Positions 47,493-56,565 of a stretch of DNA of 64,000 bases are shown here, piece after piece. The stretch spans positions 14,153,287 to 14,217,286 of the forward strand of contig CP136061.1 of NCBI GenBank assembly GCA_032622095.1. The letters run 5' to 3'. The notes under the pieces were generated by a model. The model had not been told where the DNA came from. It worked only from the letters and a program-made list of their open reading frames with translations, and searched no databases. Made by a program: the position numbers and the translations under genes. The stretch comes from Siphonodentalium dalli (Eukaryota; Mollusca; Scaphopoda; Gadilida; Siphonodentaliidae). How positions within the stretch are numbered: position 1 is the stretch's first letter; every line of letters starts with the position of its first letter.

Positions 47493-48164
47493 ATGGGATA
47501 GAGAGAAGTAAAGAATAAACACTCTTTATTATTTATGTAAAAGTAATAGTGTCTATTTTCAGGTATGACAATTATATGAACTGCGTCCGATAAAACACTG
47601 GAATGTATGCATTCATATCGATGGTCACAATGTCCAACATTACAGCGACTGTCCATACACATCGATTAATAATTTCATGACAAATATTTGAACAAAAAAA
47701 AATAACGAAAGATATTACACGCAAATAATTTATCATTCGACATTTTTTTAATATCGAGATTATCAGAAACCGTAAACTCGTTATAAATTTTTTTATTATA
47801 TGCTTCCCCATTAAATAGTGGGAAATTGCCGTGGCGTAGAGCGTTATATCCATCGCCTGGACCGACTCGATGGATAACACTGACCGACTCGATGGATAAC
47901 ACAATAGTATTACTTATTCGTAGCTTACTTCCGGTTTATAGCGGCGAATCACATTAAGTTTCAAAGCGTATCAATAACAGCCGGACTATTTTTTTAATTA
48001 TTGATTTTTACGGTAGCGAAAGAGTTTTCCACCCTGGATCGTTCTTCTGTTCTAATTAATACTATACGTAATAGTAAATTTAAATTGAAGGTACTTTAGG
48101 TATTCATGCAAACAATCTCCGTCTGCATCATAATAAATAGAAAATTTTCACAATTTACGAAGAT

Positions 48165-49904
48165 ATGGACTCTACATTTGATAATTTGCAATTAGATCAA
48201 GAACTTGAAGAAGTAACTTGGGATAAAGTTTTAGCAAATTTAGAAGAATGGAATAGTGAATTTGAAGATACTACTGGTACTGGTAGTAGTAGTACTGCCA
48301 ATTTGCATGTAGATATCCATCCTCCATTGACATTTTGCAGTGACATTCCAACTCCAAGCACTTATGCTACTGCCATTGCTACAGTCAGCACCACAGAAAC
48401 TAGTTCAGAACCCTCTGTTAGTAGGAACTGTGGTCGATTTAAGCACCTCTCTGATGATGATGTTAACCAATTTAATTCTGAGCAGTGCAATAAAAACACC
48501 AAGAGGAAGACTGACTACGACACGAGACTTTTCTGTGAGTTTCTCCTCACCATGAATGAACAGCGTCAGCCAGAGTTCATACCACCTGACAAACTGTGCG
48601 GATATATTTCCAATTTTCTGCTGTCCGTGAGAAAGAAAGATGGGTCGGAATATGAGCCAACCTCGCTGCGAGCGTTTATCTCATCACTTGACAGGCATTT
48701 ACGATTGAATTCGTATCCGATTTCAATAATCGATGACCATCAGTTTGCTAAATGCAGAGAAACACTCAAAAGTAAGCAAAAACAGCTGAAGGCGATGGGC
48801 AAAGGTAACAAAGTGCATGCAGCTGACCCTATTTCTTCAGAAGATTTGGATAAGCTGTATGAAGCTCAAGTTCTCGGACCATTTACACCGAAATCACTAA
48901 TGAACTCAATGTGGATGATATGTTCATTGCACTTTGGAATGAGGACTGGCATTGAAACACACTCACTCAGATGGGGCGATGTTGAACTTCGCGAGGATGG
49001 CAATGGTGAGGAATATATCGTTTATTCTCAAGAGAGGCAAACTAAAACTAGAACAGGTGAGAATCCACGTGACATTCGAAAAACAAAGCCCAGGGCCTAC
49101 TCTATTGCTGATCCAACGAAGGACCCTGTCGCTCTTTATAAGTTGTTTGCTGATAAGAGACCGGGGGAAACCAAAGATCCTGACAGTCCTTTTTTCTTGG
49201 CTCTGAATCACCAAGGGTGGAGTAAGGGGAAACCATGGTATAAAAGAAATGCGTTGGGCCTAAATTACATATATGCCATCATGAAGAACATGCTCGACGA
49301 TGCAAATCTGACAACAGATAAACGTTTGACACCATACAGCGTTCGCAAACATCTTGTGCAGACGCTGAACGACAAAGGTGTTCCAGCTCATCAAATCATT
49401 CAGATTTCCGGACACCGTAACGTCAACAGTTTGCTGAACTACTCGAAAATAAATCCCGTACAAAGTAAACAGATATCATCAATATTATCACATTCAGCTT
49501 CCACCGACAGCATGGGCAGGAATGAATCTGTACATGTATATGACATTTCTGAAACGGAGCAAGTAGATAGGTCTACAGTGATAGATATTCCAGCCAATCC
49601 AGGCCAAAATTCTACGCCAGTGAGTGTGCCTGATAATCGGAGCCCTACAGTCATTGATATTCCGCATACAATTTCTACGCCAGTGTCAGTGAATGTGCCT
49701 AATCGGAGTTCTATCGACAGTGGTTCATCGGGTATGTTATCGTCAATTTTCGCTGGGAACACTTTTCATGCACCCATCAATGTGTACTTACAGAGTTCAC
49801 AGAACCAGAAAGTCATGATGAATGAAATGAATCTGAACACTAGTCCTGTTTCGGCCAAGCAGTATAAGCGAATTCGAAGGATTTATGACTCAGACAGTGA
49901 TTGA
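48165..49904 (+). CDS. Tyrosine recombinase, KIAA1958/Crypton-like
   Basis: An intact 579-codon single-exon gene. Residues 1-110 are acidic and Ser/Thr-rich; about 112-215 form the N-terminal SAM-like DNA-binding part (YDTRLFCEFLLTMNE ... TSLRAFISSLDRHLR); about 225-440 are the catalytic domain: Arg I at R260 (FGMRTGIETHSLRWGD), the strand region with K294, Arg II at R394 (TPYSVRKHLVQTL), SGHR with H417, and the nucleophile Y426 (LLNYSKI). The usual His three before Arg II is Tyr391 here. The C-terminus has an FHAPINVYLQ motif and a basic/acidic tail (RIRRIYDSDSD). This domain set is that of the DUF3504/KIAA1958-like recombinases derived from Cryptons. Such enzymes act on DNA in the nucleus. 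The ATG (AGATATGG) is the first in frame. Intactness suggests recent activity or selection. Confidence 0.9.
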   Translation: MDSTFDNLQLDQELEEVTWDKVLANLEEWNSEFEDTTGTGSSSTANLHVDIHPPLTFCSDIPTPSTYATAIATVSTTETSSEPSVSRNCGRFKHLSDDDVNQFNSEQCNKNTKRKTDYDTRLFCEFLLTMNEQRQPEFIPPDKLCGYISNFLLSVRKKDGSEYEPTSLRAFISSLDRHLRLNSYPISIIDDHQFAKCRETLKSKQKQLKAMGKGNKVHAADPISSEDLDKLYEAQVLGPFTPKSLMNSMWMICSLHFGMRTGIETHSLRWGDVELREDGNGEEYIVYSQERQTKTRTGENPRDIRKTKPRAYSIADPTKDPVALYKLFADKRPGETKDPDSPFFLALNHQGWSKGKPWYKRNALGLNYIYAIMKNMLDDANLTTDKRLTPYSVRKHLVQTLNDKGVPAHQIIQISGHRNVNSLLNYSKINPVQSKQISSILSHSASTDSMGRNESVHVYDISETEQVDRSTVIDIPANPGQNSTPVSVPDNRSPTVIDIPHTISTPVSVNVPNRSSIDSGSSGMLSSIFAGNTFHAPINVYLQSSQNQKVMMNEMNLNTSPVSAKQYKRIRRIYDSDSD

Positions 49905-50324
49905 ATTGATTTGTTTTAAAATGTTGTATTTTATCGATAACAAATAATTTAATACACAAAGCTACTCGCGAGCAAAGTTCTAAAATATTTGATAGAATCA
50001 TCATCATGGAGCTGGAAGAAGATAACGATTTGAAAACTTCCGACTTTCGTGAACTTTAATTTCAATAATTTTAGTTATTTGACTGTTTAATGTTACTAGT
50101 TTGAATTAGTTTAGCTGGCCTATCATTCGCCATATGCGTATTGTATGATAACAGTCAACCAACCTATTTACTTGTTACACATTTCGTCAAAATCCAACAC
50201 GATTTCTCCAACTCGAAAAAGTTTAATTCCTAAAACGGAAGTTATTTGTTAGCGATAAAAACACAATGCCAATGGCCGATCGATAGCTTCAAGCTTGTGT
50301 CGTGAGCCATGTGCTTTCTCGCTA

Positions 50325-50330
50325 AATAAA
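50325..50330 (+). terminator. Possible poly(A) signal for the recombinase gene
   Basis: AATAAA, the first one after the stop codon, 421 bases downstream. Confidence 0.35.
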
Positions 50331-50632
50331 GACTTAAAATGTTCATAAACTGTTATTTAATTGTTATAATGTTAACTTAACTTGTTTTATTATATTTTCT
50401 TATCATTAAATTATGTATACATTAATTTTCTCACATCATTTCAGAATAAAACAATGGGGACTATTTTTTATGGCGGATATGCTCGATATTTGTCATTCAG
50501 TGGTGAACAAATCAATTGATGGAATGTAAACAAAATGCAAATGTCGAAGCTTTGTAACAGTTTGTAGTGAACTGTGGGACAAACTAGCAGTTTTGGGGCC
50601 GTTTATAACGTAGCGCATATAATAAAAAGAAA

Positions 50633-50787
50633 ACCTACGGGTTTTGGTTGAATACCCGAATTATCTCATTCGTGGGTGCAAGGAAGTACAGAATTTCCAC
50701 TCGCGGCTTGCAGCCGCTCGTGGAAATTCTGTACTTCCTTGCACCCACTCATGAGATAATTCGGGTATTCAACCAAAACCCGTAGGT
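50633..50787. repeat. Long near-perfect hairpin at the end of the recombinase block
   Basis: 155 bp with arms of about 70 bp (ACCTACGGGTTTTGGTTGAA on the outside, GGAAGTACAGAATTTCCAC near the tip) and only a couple of mismatches. It ends 9 bp before the right TTTATT. It could be a solo fold-back insertion, or a structural end or recombination site of the recombinase unit. Confidence 0.85.
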
Positions 50788-50795
50788 ATTCTCTA

Positions 50796-51130
50796 TTTAT
50801 TTAAATTTTTTTTTTAGAGAACTAATTTTGAGGGGTTTTGAAATTTTTTCTTTTGAAATTTTGGGGGTTTTAAAATTTTTGAAGTTTTGGGATTTTGAAA
50901 TTTTTTGGAAAAAATAATTTTTGGAAGTTTTGAAATTTTTTTTTTGGGTTTTGATATTTTGGGAATATTTTAGTACAACCAATTTTACCCTCAAACAATT
51001 TTACCCTCAAACAATTTTTAGACCCAAAGATTCTATTTTTAGATGTGAAGGTAACGAGACACCCACAACCAATTTTAGACCCCAAAGATTCTATTTTTAT
51101 ATGTGAATCCAACGAGGCATCTATTCTTCT
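50796..51130 (-). repeat. Right terminal inverted repeat
   Basis: Complement of 37589-37924; ends CTATTCTTCT followed by the TATGTA duplication. Confidence 0.92.
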
Positions 51131-51290
51131 TATGTAGGTTGTTGTATTGTGCAGCCAGCAAGTCGCTGCCGCGTTTTCATCAGCATGCCCACAGTGAGTA
51201 TAGGTAGGTCGTACAACGTTTTCGTCACCGTGCCATATCAGGTATGACTATGTAGGCTATTGTGTTGTTTGAACATCAGCACATATGATA
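51131..51290 (+). repeat. Right continuation of the about 70-bp minisatellite
   Basis: TATGTAGGTTGTTGTATTGT continues the unit that was broken at 37588; about two diverged copies (CATCAGCATGCCCA at 51180) before the array fades. Confidence 0.8.
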
Positions 51291-51342
51291 GGACCCAATC
51301 TTGATTCTGTCCATATGTGGCCGATTAATCAGTATCGCTCGT

Positions 51343-51742
51343 TTAACCCTTTACCCAACAAACCGGCCAAAACCGGCCAAATAAAGCTTCAACAGCCTAA
51401 AATATCTTCTGTCTGTCTCAATAGAACCATACACATATGGATATCATTGGAACCGGCTCCTTGACCACATTGTGACAGTTACAGTTATGCCCTGTGCCAA
51501 TGCATTCTCTTATATATGCGAGTCGACCATAGGTCGCCTCGCATATATAAGAGAATGCATTGGCCTAAAAAAAATCTTTTTTTAACACTTTTTACCATTT
51601 TTTCTTACATTCTTTAACAATTTTATAATTTTTAATGTGTTAAGCCAATGCATTCTCTTATATATGCGAGGCGACCTATGGTCGACTCGCATATATAAGA
51701 GAATGCATTGGCACAGGGCCGTTCTGTTGGGTAAAGGGTTAA
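51343..51742. mobile_element. piggyBac-type MITE, copy 1, with two 69-bp hairpins
   Basis: TTAA at both ends (51343-51346, 51739-51742), TIRs CCCTTTACCCAACA. Inside: GGCCAAAACCGGCC palindromic start, then hairpins at 51496-51564 and 51644-51712. The hairpins are reverse complements of each other and are bounded outside by CCCTGTGCC/GGCACAGGG, so the centre is a palindrome of palindromes. TTAA duplications with CCC-type TIR ends are piggyBac hallmarks. Non-coding. Confidence 0.85.
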
Positions 51743-51813
51743 ATCCGGATTAATCTGTTCTTAGCGATCGCAGATGTGAGCACGAACTATATCCGTTTTC
51801 CAATATCATAACA

Positions 51814-52012
51814 TGATTAGTGTGTTATTCATAGATTAGTGTGTTATTCATAGGATTAGTGTGTTATTCATAGATTAGTGTGTTATTCATAGATTAGTGT
51901 GTTATTCATAGGATTAGTGTGTTATTCATAGGATTAGTGTGTTATTCATAGGATTAGTGTGTTATTCATAGGATTAGTGTGTTATTCATAGGATTAGTGT
52001 GTTATTCATAGG
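51814..52012 (+). repeat. 20/21-bp minisatellite, 10 copies
   Basis: GATTAGTGTGTTATTCATAG, alternately with one or two G at the join. Confidence 0.93.
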
Positions 52013-52226
52013 CAAAACAACTGTGTGTGAATTCGACCATGAGCTTCGCGAACGGCGAGTGTGAAGTGACCTACATGTTAAATGCACCAACAATTAGAAC
52101 TGTGAGAATCGATTGGCCACCATCGAACATCGTGACATCACACTTGAACATCGTGACGTCATGTTCCCTATAGGAGACAAAATTCACATTTAATAATAAA
52201 TTGCGCTTAAGCACAATTGGTTGCGC

Positions 52227-52439
52227 TTAACCCTTTCAGTGCCAAGTCCGATTTTTGTATCAACCCATATTTCCTTGATCATTTTTCAAATTTATTGATT
52301 ATAATAATGTGATACATTGATGGAAAGAGCTTAGAGCTCTTCAACTTCAATGTATCACATTATTATAATCAATAAATTTGAGAAATTATCAAGGAAATAT
52401 GGTTTGATACAAAATCGGACTTGGCACTGAAAGGCTTAA
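52227..52439. mobile_element. TTAA fold-back MITE of a second family
   Basis: TTAA ends (52227-52230, 52436-52439) with long inverted arms CCTTTCAGTGCCAAGTCCGA inward; nearly the whole 213 bp folds, with a GAGCTTAGAGCTC-like tip. piggyBac-type by TTAA and CCC terminus; no hairpin module of the 69-bp kind. Confidence 0.85.
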
Positions 52440-52455
52440 GCACAATAGGTTGCAC

Positions 52456-52854
52456 TTAACCCTTTACCCAACAAACTGGCCAAAACCGGCCAAATAAAGA
52501 TTCAACAGCCTAAAATATCTTCGGTCTGTCTCAATAGAACCATACAAATATGGATATCATTGGAATCGGCTCCTTGAGCACATTGTGATAGTTACAGTTA
52601 TGCCCTGTGCCAATGCATTCCCTTATATATGCGAGTCGACCATAGGTCGCCTCGCATATATAAGAGAATGCATTGGCCTAAAAAACACTTTTTTTAACAC
52701 TTTTTACCATTTTATCTTACATTCTTTAACAATTTTATAATTTTTAATGTGTTAAGCCAATGCATTCTCTTATATATGCGAGGCGACCTATGGTCGACTC
52801 ACATATATAAGAGAATGCATTGGCACAGGGCCGTTCTGTTGGGTAAAGGGTTAA
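52456..52854. mobile_element. piggyBac-type MITE, copy 2, with two 69-bp hairpins
   Basis: Same family as 51343-51742, near-identical over 399 bp; hairpins at 52609-52677 and 52756-52824. It is inserted, like the neighbouring MITE, at a TTAA inside a short repeat of the form TTGC(G/A)CTTAAGCACAA. Confidence 0.88.
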
Positions 52855-53140
52855 GGACAATAGGTTGCACTTATGTGCAACTACCACATATTGTGCTTAA
52901 ACACAAACATGTCATTTACGCTTCAGCGTGATGAATTTTGCTTAGGCGTGATTGTAACTACTATCTAACCTACCCATAAACTATTGGCATGACCTGGTGT
53001 ATCAGCTATAGCAACACAAGAGGAGCATTGGGCTAATTTTAACCTGTTTGAATTAGCCTGAGTACTCAACAATCAACTGTGAGTATGCACGACAATGATA
53101 ATCCCCAATGATATATTATCAGCATCCCTATATCAAAAGA

Positions 53141-53300
53141 ATTGATTAGATTAGATTTTATTTGTACAATACAATAAATATAATTTTACATATGACGTAT
53201 AATAACAGTTATTGCACGGGAGCAGCATGGCCATAGTTGGTCGTCTCCCTGCTGCCCCTGGTACATATATAACACTTATGACAAAAGATGTCTCCTTCCC
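53141..53300 (-). repeat. Probable LINE 3' tail, antisense
   Basis: The plus strand starts ATTAGATTAGATTTTATTTG; its complement reads ...AAATAAAATCTAATCTAAT, i.e. a poly(A)-signal-like sequence followed by a short tandem tail, as in CR1/RTE-type LINE ends. A GC-rich stem-loop around GGGAGCAGC/GCTGCCCC lies just inside. No coding part. Confidence 0.4.
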
Positions 53301-53754
53301 GGAACTCTTGTATTTTTATATATGTTTATGGTCATATAGCATACACGTGGTGTCACTGCACGAAGGCTTGCTTATCTCATATGGTTTACTTATTGACTTA
53401 AATCTGGGAAAAAATCCTATTTTCATATCATCAACATCCCTGTCCCAAAATTGTTGTCTCATTCCTGGAGCTATGGAGTCTCAATCCTCGAGCTCTAGTG
53501 TACTTCGTTAAATCAGCATATTTTGCACATATATGTGTCCCTGGTCCAATAGAGCGAATGTGGTGTCACTGAGGGCTTGCTTCCTCGTTATGGTGTGCCT
53601 GTATACTAAAACATGAAGAAAATCAAAGTCGCCTCGACTAGACTAGTCTAGTACAGACACGATCGCAATTAATTGTGCTTAAGCGCAAATAATTACGTTT
53701 AAGAGCAATTAATTGAAGGAGCAATGTCTCTGTAATGTAGTATATGCTTTATAT

Positions 53755-54118
53755 ATAAAATCCAGTCGTAAGTCGGGATTGTTTTACCCTGTGCCAAGGC
53801 ATTCTCTTATATATGCGAGTCGACCATAGGTCGCCTCGCATATATAAGAGAATGCATTGGCATAACAATTTTTTACAATTTTAATTATTTGTTCTTGTAT
53901 TCTTTAACAATTTTATAATTTCACCCACACAAAGCCCCAGACAAACATGAGCAGACGACACTCTTCTATATGCTTCTATATATGTGTGGGGCTCCCTGCA
54001 GGGTAAAGGATGTTTATTTGTTTTATGTCCTAAAAAGTGTAAGAAACATTTATTTAATAAAATGATACAAAATTGTTAGGCCAATGCATTCTCGTATATA
54101 TGCGAGGCGACCTATGGT
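53755..54118. mobile_element. Family N MITE, truncated at both ends
   Basis: Begins within the left terminus (ATCCAGTCGTAAGTCGGGAT), has hairpin 53793-53861, the middle region in inverted orientation (AGCCCCAGACAAACATGAGC ... GGGGCTCCCTGCAGGG), and stops at 54118 in the exact middle of the second 69-bp hairpin (54080-54118). Confidence 0.7.
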
Positions 54119-55344
54119 AAGTATATACCCACCCACCACCCTATCCCGCCACCTATAGTATCTATGCGCCGCAGGCGTAATGTTCTGACCAGCACCATTA
54201 TCTCAACAAACTCCATTCCTTACATCCCTCGTGCTGTGGCACTGTCGGCCTTTATTCGAGTGCTGCCCTCTGGTTGTGGCCCGGTCGACCCTTATTCCAG
54301 TGGGGCGGTGATATATTTACATGTAAATAATGCATCAATTGTAGGATTTTAATAATACGTGCATGTGCATGTCTTACTAACTTTTTTAACATTTAATTAG
54401 TCTGTAATTAATCTTAACTGCACTCCACTATCCCGTATAAACAAATGGTATCGCTTTAAACTAAAGACAGCCCAATATAGTTAGATTGTGATGTGTTGTT
54501 TACCCGCTAAAAGTCAGTTTCCTTTTATGTTGAAATCAAGGTGCAGATAAACCTAACAAATTGTTATATAAACTACTGAATAAAGGAATTCAAGTTATAA
54601 ATATGTTTATAAATATATTCCAAACTCATCGTTTAGGTATGTTCAAAGTTGTACTTATATGTTTTGTTTTCCATGTTTTGTGATTATCCATAATTGGAAT
54701 AGGTCCTTTGTATTAGTATGGATAGTTCACATTGTAATATGGTAAACTATAATCAATTCATATTTAATGGCATATTTATGGTTATTACATATTCATCTAT
54801 ACTTTGTGTTTGTGAAACTTCAAGTTGGAGTAGTTTGTTGAAAGTCTCTTGCAGGTGCATTAATATATCCCTTATGTGTGCATATGTTATTCTATATAAC
54901 TAGTATTATAATTGCGTGTGGGTGTATTATGTCGGTATGTTGGGAGGTATACATCTTCCCTTAATCTAGAAATCAGGACGTGTATATTTATGTTTATAGA
55001 GTCTACATATACGAGTTTGTCTATGAGTCTACGAGTTGCGTGAGCTATCTATAGTTGGAAGAATGCTGATTGTATATGTTTGGAGTTGCTGCTTGCTGAG
55101 CTGTTTTATAGATGAAAAATTATATAGGGAGAACTACTGTAATGTCTTGAACTTTAATTACCCCCAGTACCTATTGTACACTCAGAGAGCTCCAGCCCAA
55201 AAGGAGAACTAAGCTGCGAGTTGAGTGAGATGGATAGAAAGGCGAAGACATTATAGTGACAGTGTTATTTGAACCTTGATATAAATGTATATAATTTCAT
55301 GGATTTAGTCTCGTGATATAAACTCAGTTCAGCCGAATATCCGT
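54119..55344. other. No gene recognised
   Basis: One dispersed block (54235-54310: TCGGCC..TATTCGAGT..TGCCCTCTGG) is related to 55450-55515. Otherwise AT-rich sequence without motifs. Confidence 0.4.
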
Positions 55345-55515
55345 TTGTGGCTCCGTGGAGTTATACCGGTCCTGTTCTCGGTGTGTGGCTCCGTGGAGTT
55401 ATACCAGTCCTGTTCTCGTGTGTGGCTCCGTGGAGTTATACCAGTCCTGCTGCCTGTTTGTGGCTCGGTCGGCCCTTATTCGAGTCCTTCCCTCTAGCCG
55501 TGGCTCGATCGGCTA
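55345..55515 (+). repeat. About 37-bp tandem repeat, three copies, plus a dispersed block
   Basis: TGTGGCTCCGTGGAGTTATA plus CC.GTCCTGTTCTCG three times (from 55345, 55383 and 55420), then a GGCTCGGTCGGCCCTTATTC block shared with 54.2 kb. Confidence 0.75.
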
Positions 55516-55741
55516 AGTAGCAACTCTTCCCTAAAGTGACAAATATTCACTGAAGCAGCTATCTACGCAGCAATCGGAAGTAAACCCATGTGTGCGCAAG
55601 CTAAAAGTATACGACAGAAGATATCCACACAGAAGGCCGACTTTCACTCGAACAGATCAATAGTGTATAATGTGATATGTTATAACGGATGCAAACTGAT
55701 CGTTTTGAGAAAATAATTTCCGCCCGATTGGCAGCTGGAAT

Positions 55742-55888
55742 ACCGAGCAGTAACATGGATTACACCGTGTTGTAACGAGTAGTAACATGGATTACACCGT
55801 GTTGTAACACACCAACTATAAATAAGAAAGCAATACTCAGGGCATTCTTCTTGCCGCATACGTTTATTTGCCATACGTTTATTTGCCA
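55742..55888 (+). repeat. Two small tandem duplications
   Basis: A roughly 33-bp unit (AGTAACATGGATTACACCGT plus GTTGTAACG) twice at 55747-55808, and CATACGTTTATTTGC twice at 55857-55888. Confidence 0.8.
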
Positions 55889-56089
55889 TTGCTTGCGATT
55901 TAATTAGAAAGCTCGCGTTGTATAACGATATTATCGACGATACATACTTCACAATGCGAACGATCGTTCGTGCATAATTATTGCCAGCATTCAAAACACG
56001 CCGCAACAATGCTCTTCACCAACTAGGTTTATTGTATAAACCGGATGGTATATTTGGAACCAGCGCAAGGTACCTTCGCAACGTGTATG

Positions 56090-56255
56090 ATAAACACACA
56101 CACATACACCCTTACATACATACACACACTCACACACACACACACGCACGCAAGAACGAACGCATGCACGTGTGCTCGCACGCACACACACACACACCCT
56201 CGCATACGCACGAACGCACAACCTCACACACGCACGAACGCACACACACAAACTC
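56090..56255 (+). repeat. (CA)n-rich tract with CACGCACGAACG units
   Basis: Compound CA/ACGC simple repeat. Four overlapping ORFs on both strands here encode Thr-His or Cys-Val runs and are artefacts. Confidence 0.9.
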
Positions 56256-56319
56256 GTCATTTGTCAACATACAGTAGAGACCTTTACCAATTTCACGATT
56301 ACGATTACGGATATGGACA

Positions 56320-56392
56320 ATATCCTGCTATAATATCCTGCTATAATATCCTGCTATAATATCCTGCTATAATATCCTGCTATAATATCCTG
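56320..56392 (+). repeat. 13-bp tandem repeat, about 6 copies
   Basis: ATCCTGCTATAAT repeated. Confidence 0.92.
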
Positions 56393-56544
56393 CCAAAATT
56401 AGATCTTTACGCACAGGTGTTCTTATGTGAGACGAAATATACCCTTAGCAGTTTAATTATGTGCATTTTGTCAAGGGCGTACCACCGGTCCTGCTTTGGG
56501 AATCTCTAATATTATCCGCGTGGTGTATAACACAAATATATAAG

Positions 56545-56565
56545 TATATATATATATATATATAA
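56545..56565 (+). repeat. (TA)n microsatellite
   Basis: Short TA run. Confidence 0.9.

Larger units (their letters stand above)
42885..47797 (-). repeat. Right arm of the large palindrome
   Basis: Reverse complement of 37919-42835. Visible single-base differences include 38966/46750 and 41240/44477. The arm ends at TTTATT (47792-47797), where the recombinase block begins. Confidence 0.95.
47798..50801 (+). mobile_element. 3,004-bp asymmetric block carrying the recombinase
   Basis: This block has no counterpart in the left arm. TTTATT stands at both ends (47792-47797 and 50796-50801), while the left arm has a single AATAAA at 37919-37924. So either a recombinase element inserted here with a 6-bp direct repeat, or the left arm lost the block by recombination between short repeats. 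A minus-strand open frame (47675-47902) crosses the left boundary, which mildly favours loss. No terminal inverted repeats at the block ends, as expected for Crypton-type elements. Near the left end GACCGACTCGATGGATAACA is tandemly doubled (47859-47902). Confidence 0.75.
37589..51130. mobile_element. 13.5-kb palindromic TIR element with tyrosine recombinase
   Basis: Bounded by a 6-bp target duplication and terminal inverted repeats starting AGAAGAATAGATGCC. Order: TIR, left palindrome arm, 49-bp GC-rich spacer, right palindrome arm, a 3.0-kb recombinase block, TIR. 5'-AG termini, long TIRs and 6-bp duplications are the hallmarks of Maverick/Polinton elements, whose own integrase is a retroviral-type rve enzyme. 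None of the Polinton core genes is visible, so mobilisation in trans is likely. The tyrosine recombinase is a different enzyme class that does not make such duplications. Other classes with 6-bp duplications (e.g. Dada) remain possible. Confidence 0.85.

Noticed and set aside
47675-47902. OTU-like protease start (PGDGYN...)
   Set aside because: Resemblance is limited to a GDG tripeptide; the Cys nucleophile position is absent and the frame is short.
37589-51130. A complete Polinton or endogenous DNA virus
   Set aside because: I looked for PolB, rve integrase, packaging ATPase, protease and capsid-like ORFs and saw none; the space is filled by mirrored arms and the recombinase.
56045-56277. 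His/Thr- and Cys/Val-rich ORFs
   Set aside because: (CA)n repeat translations on both strands.
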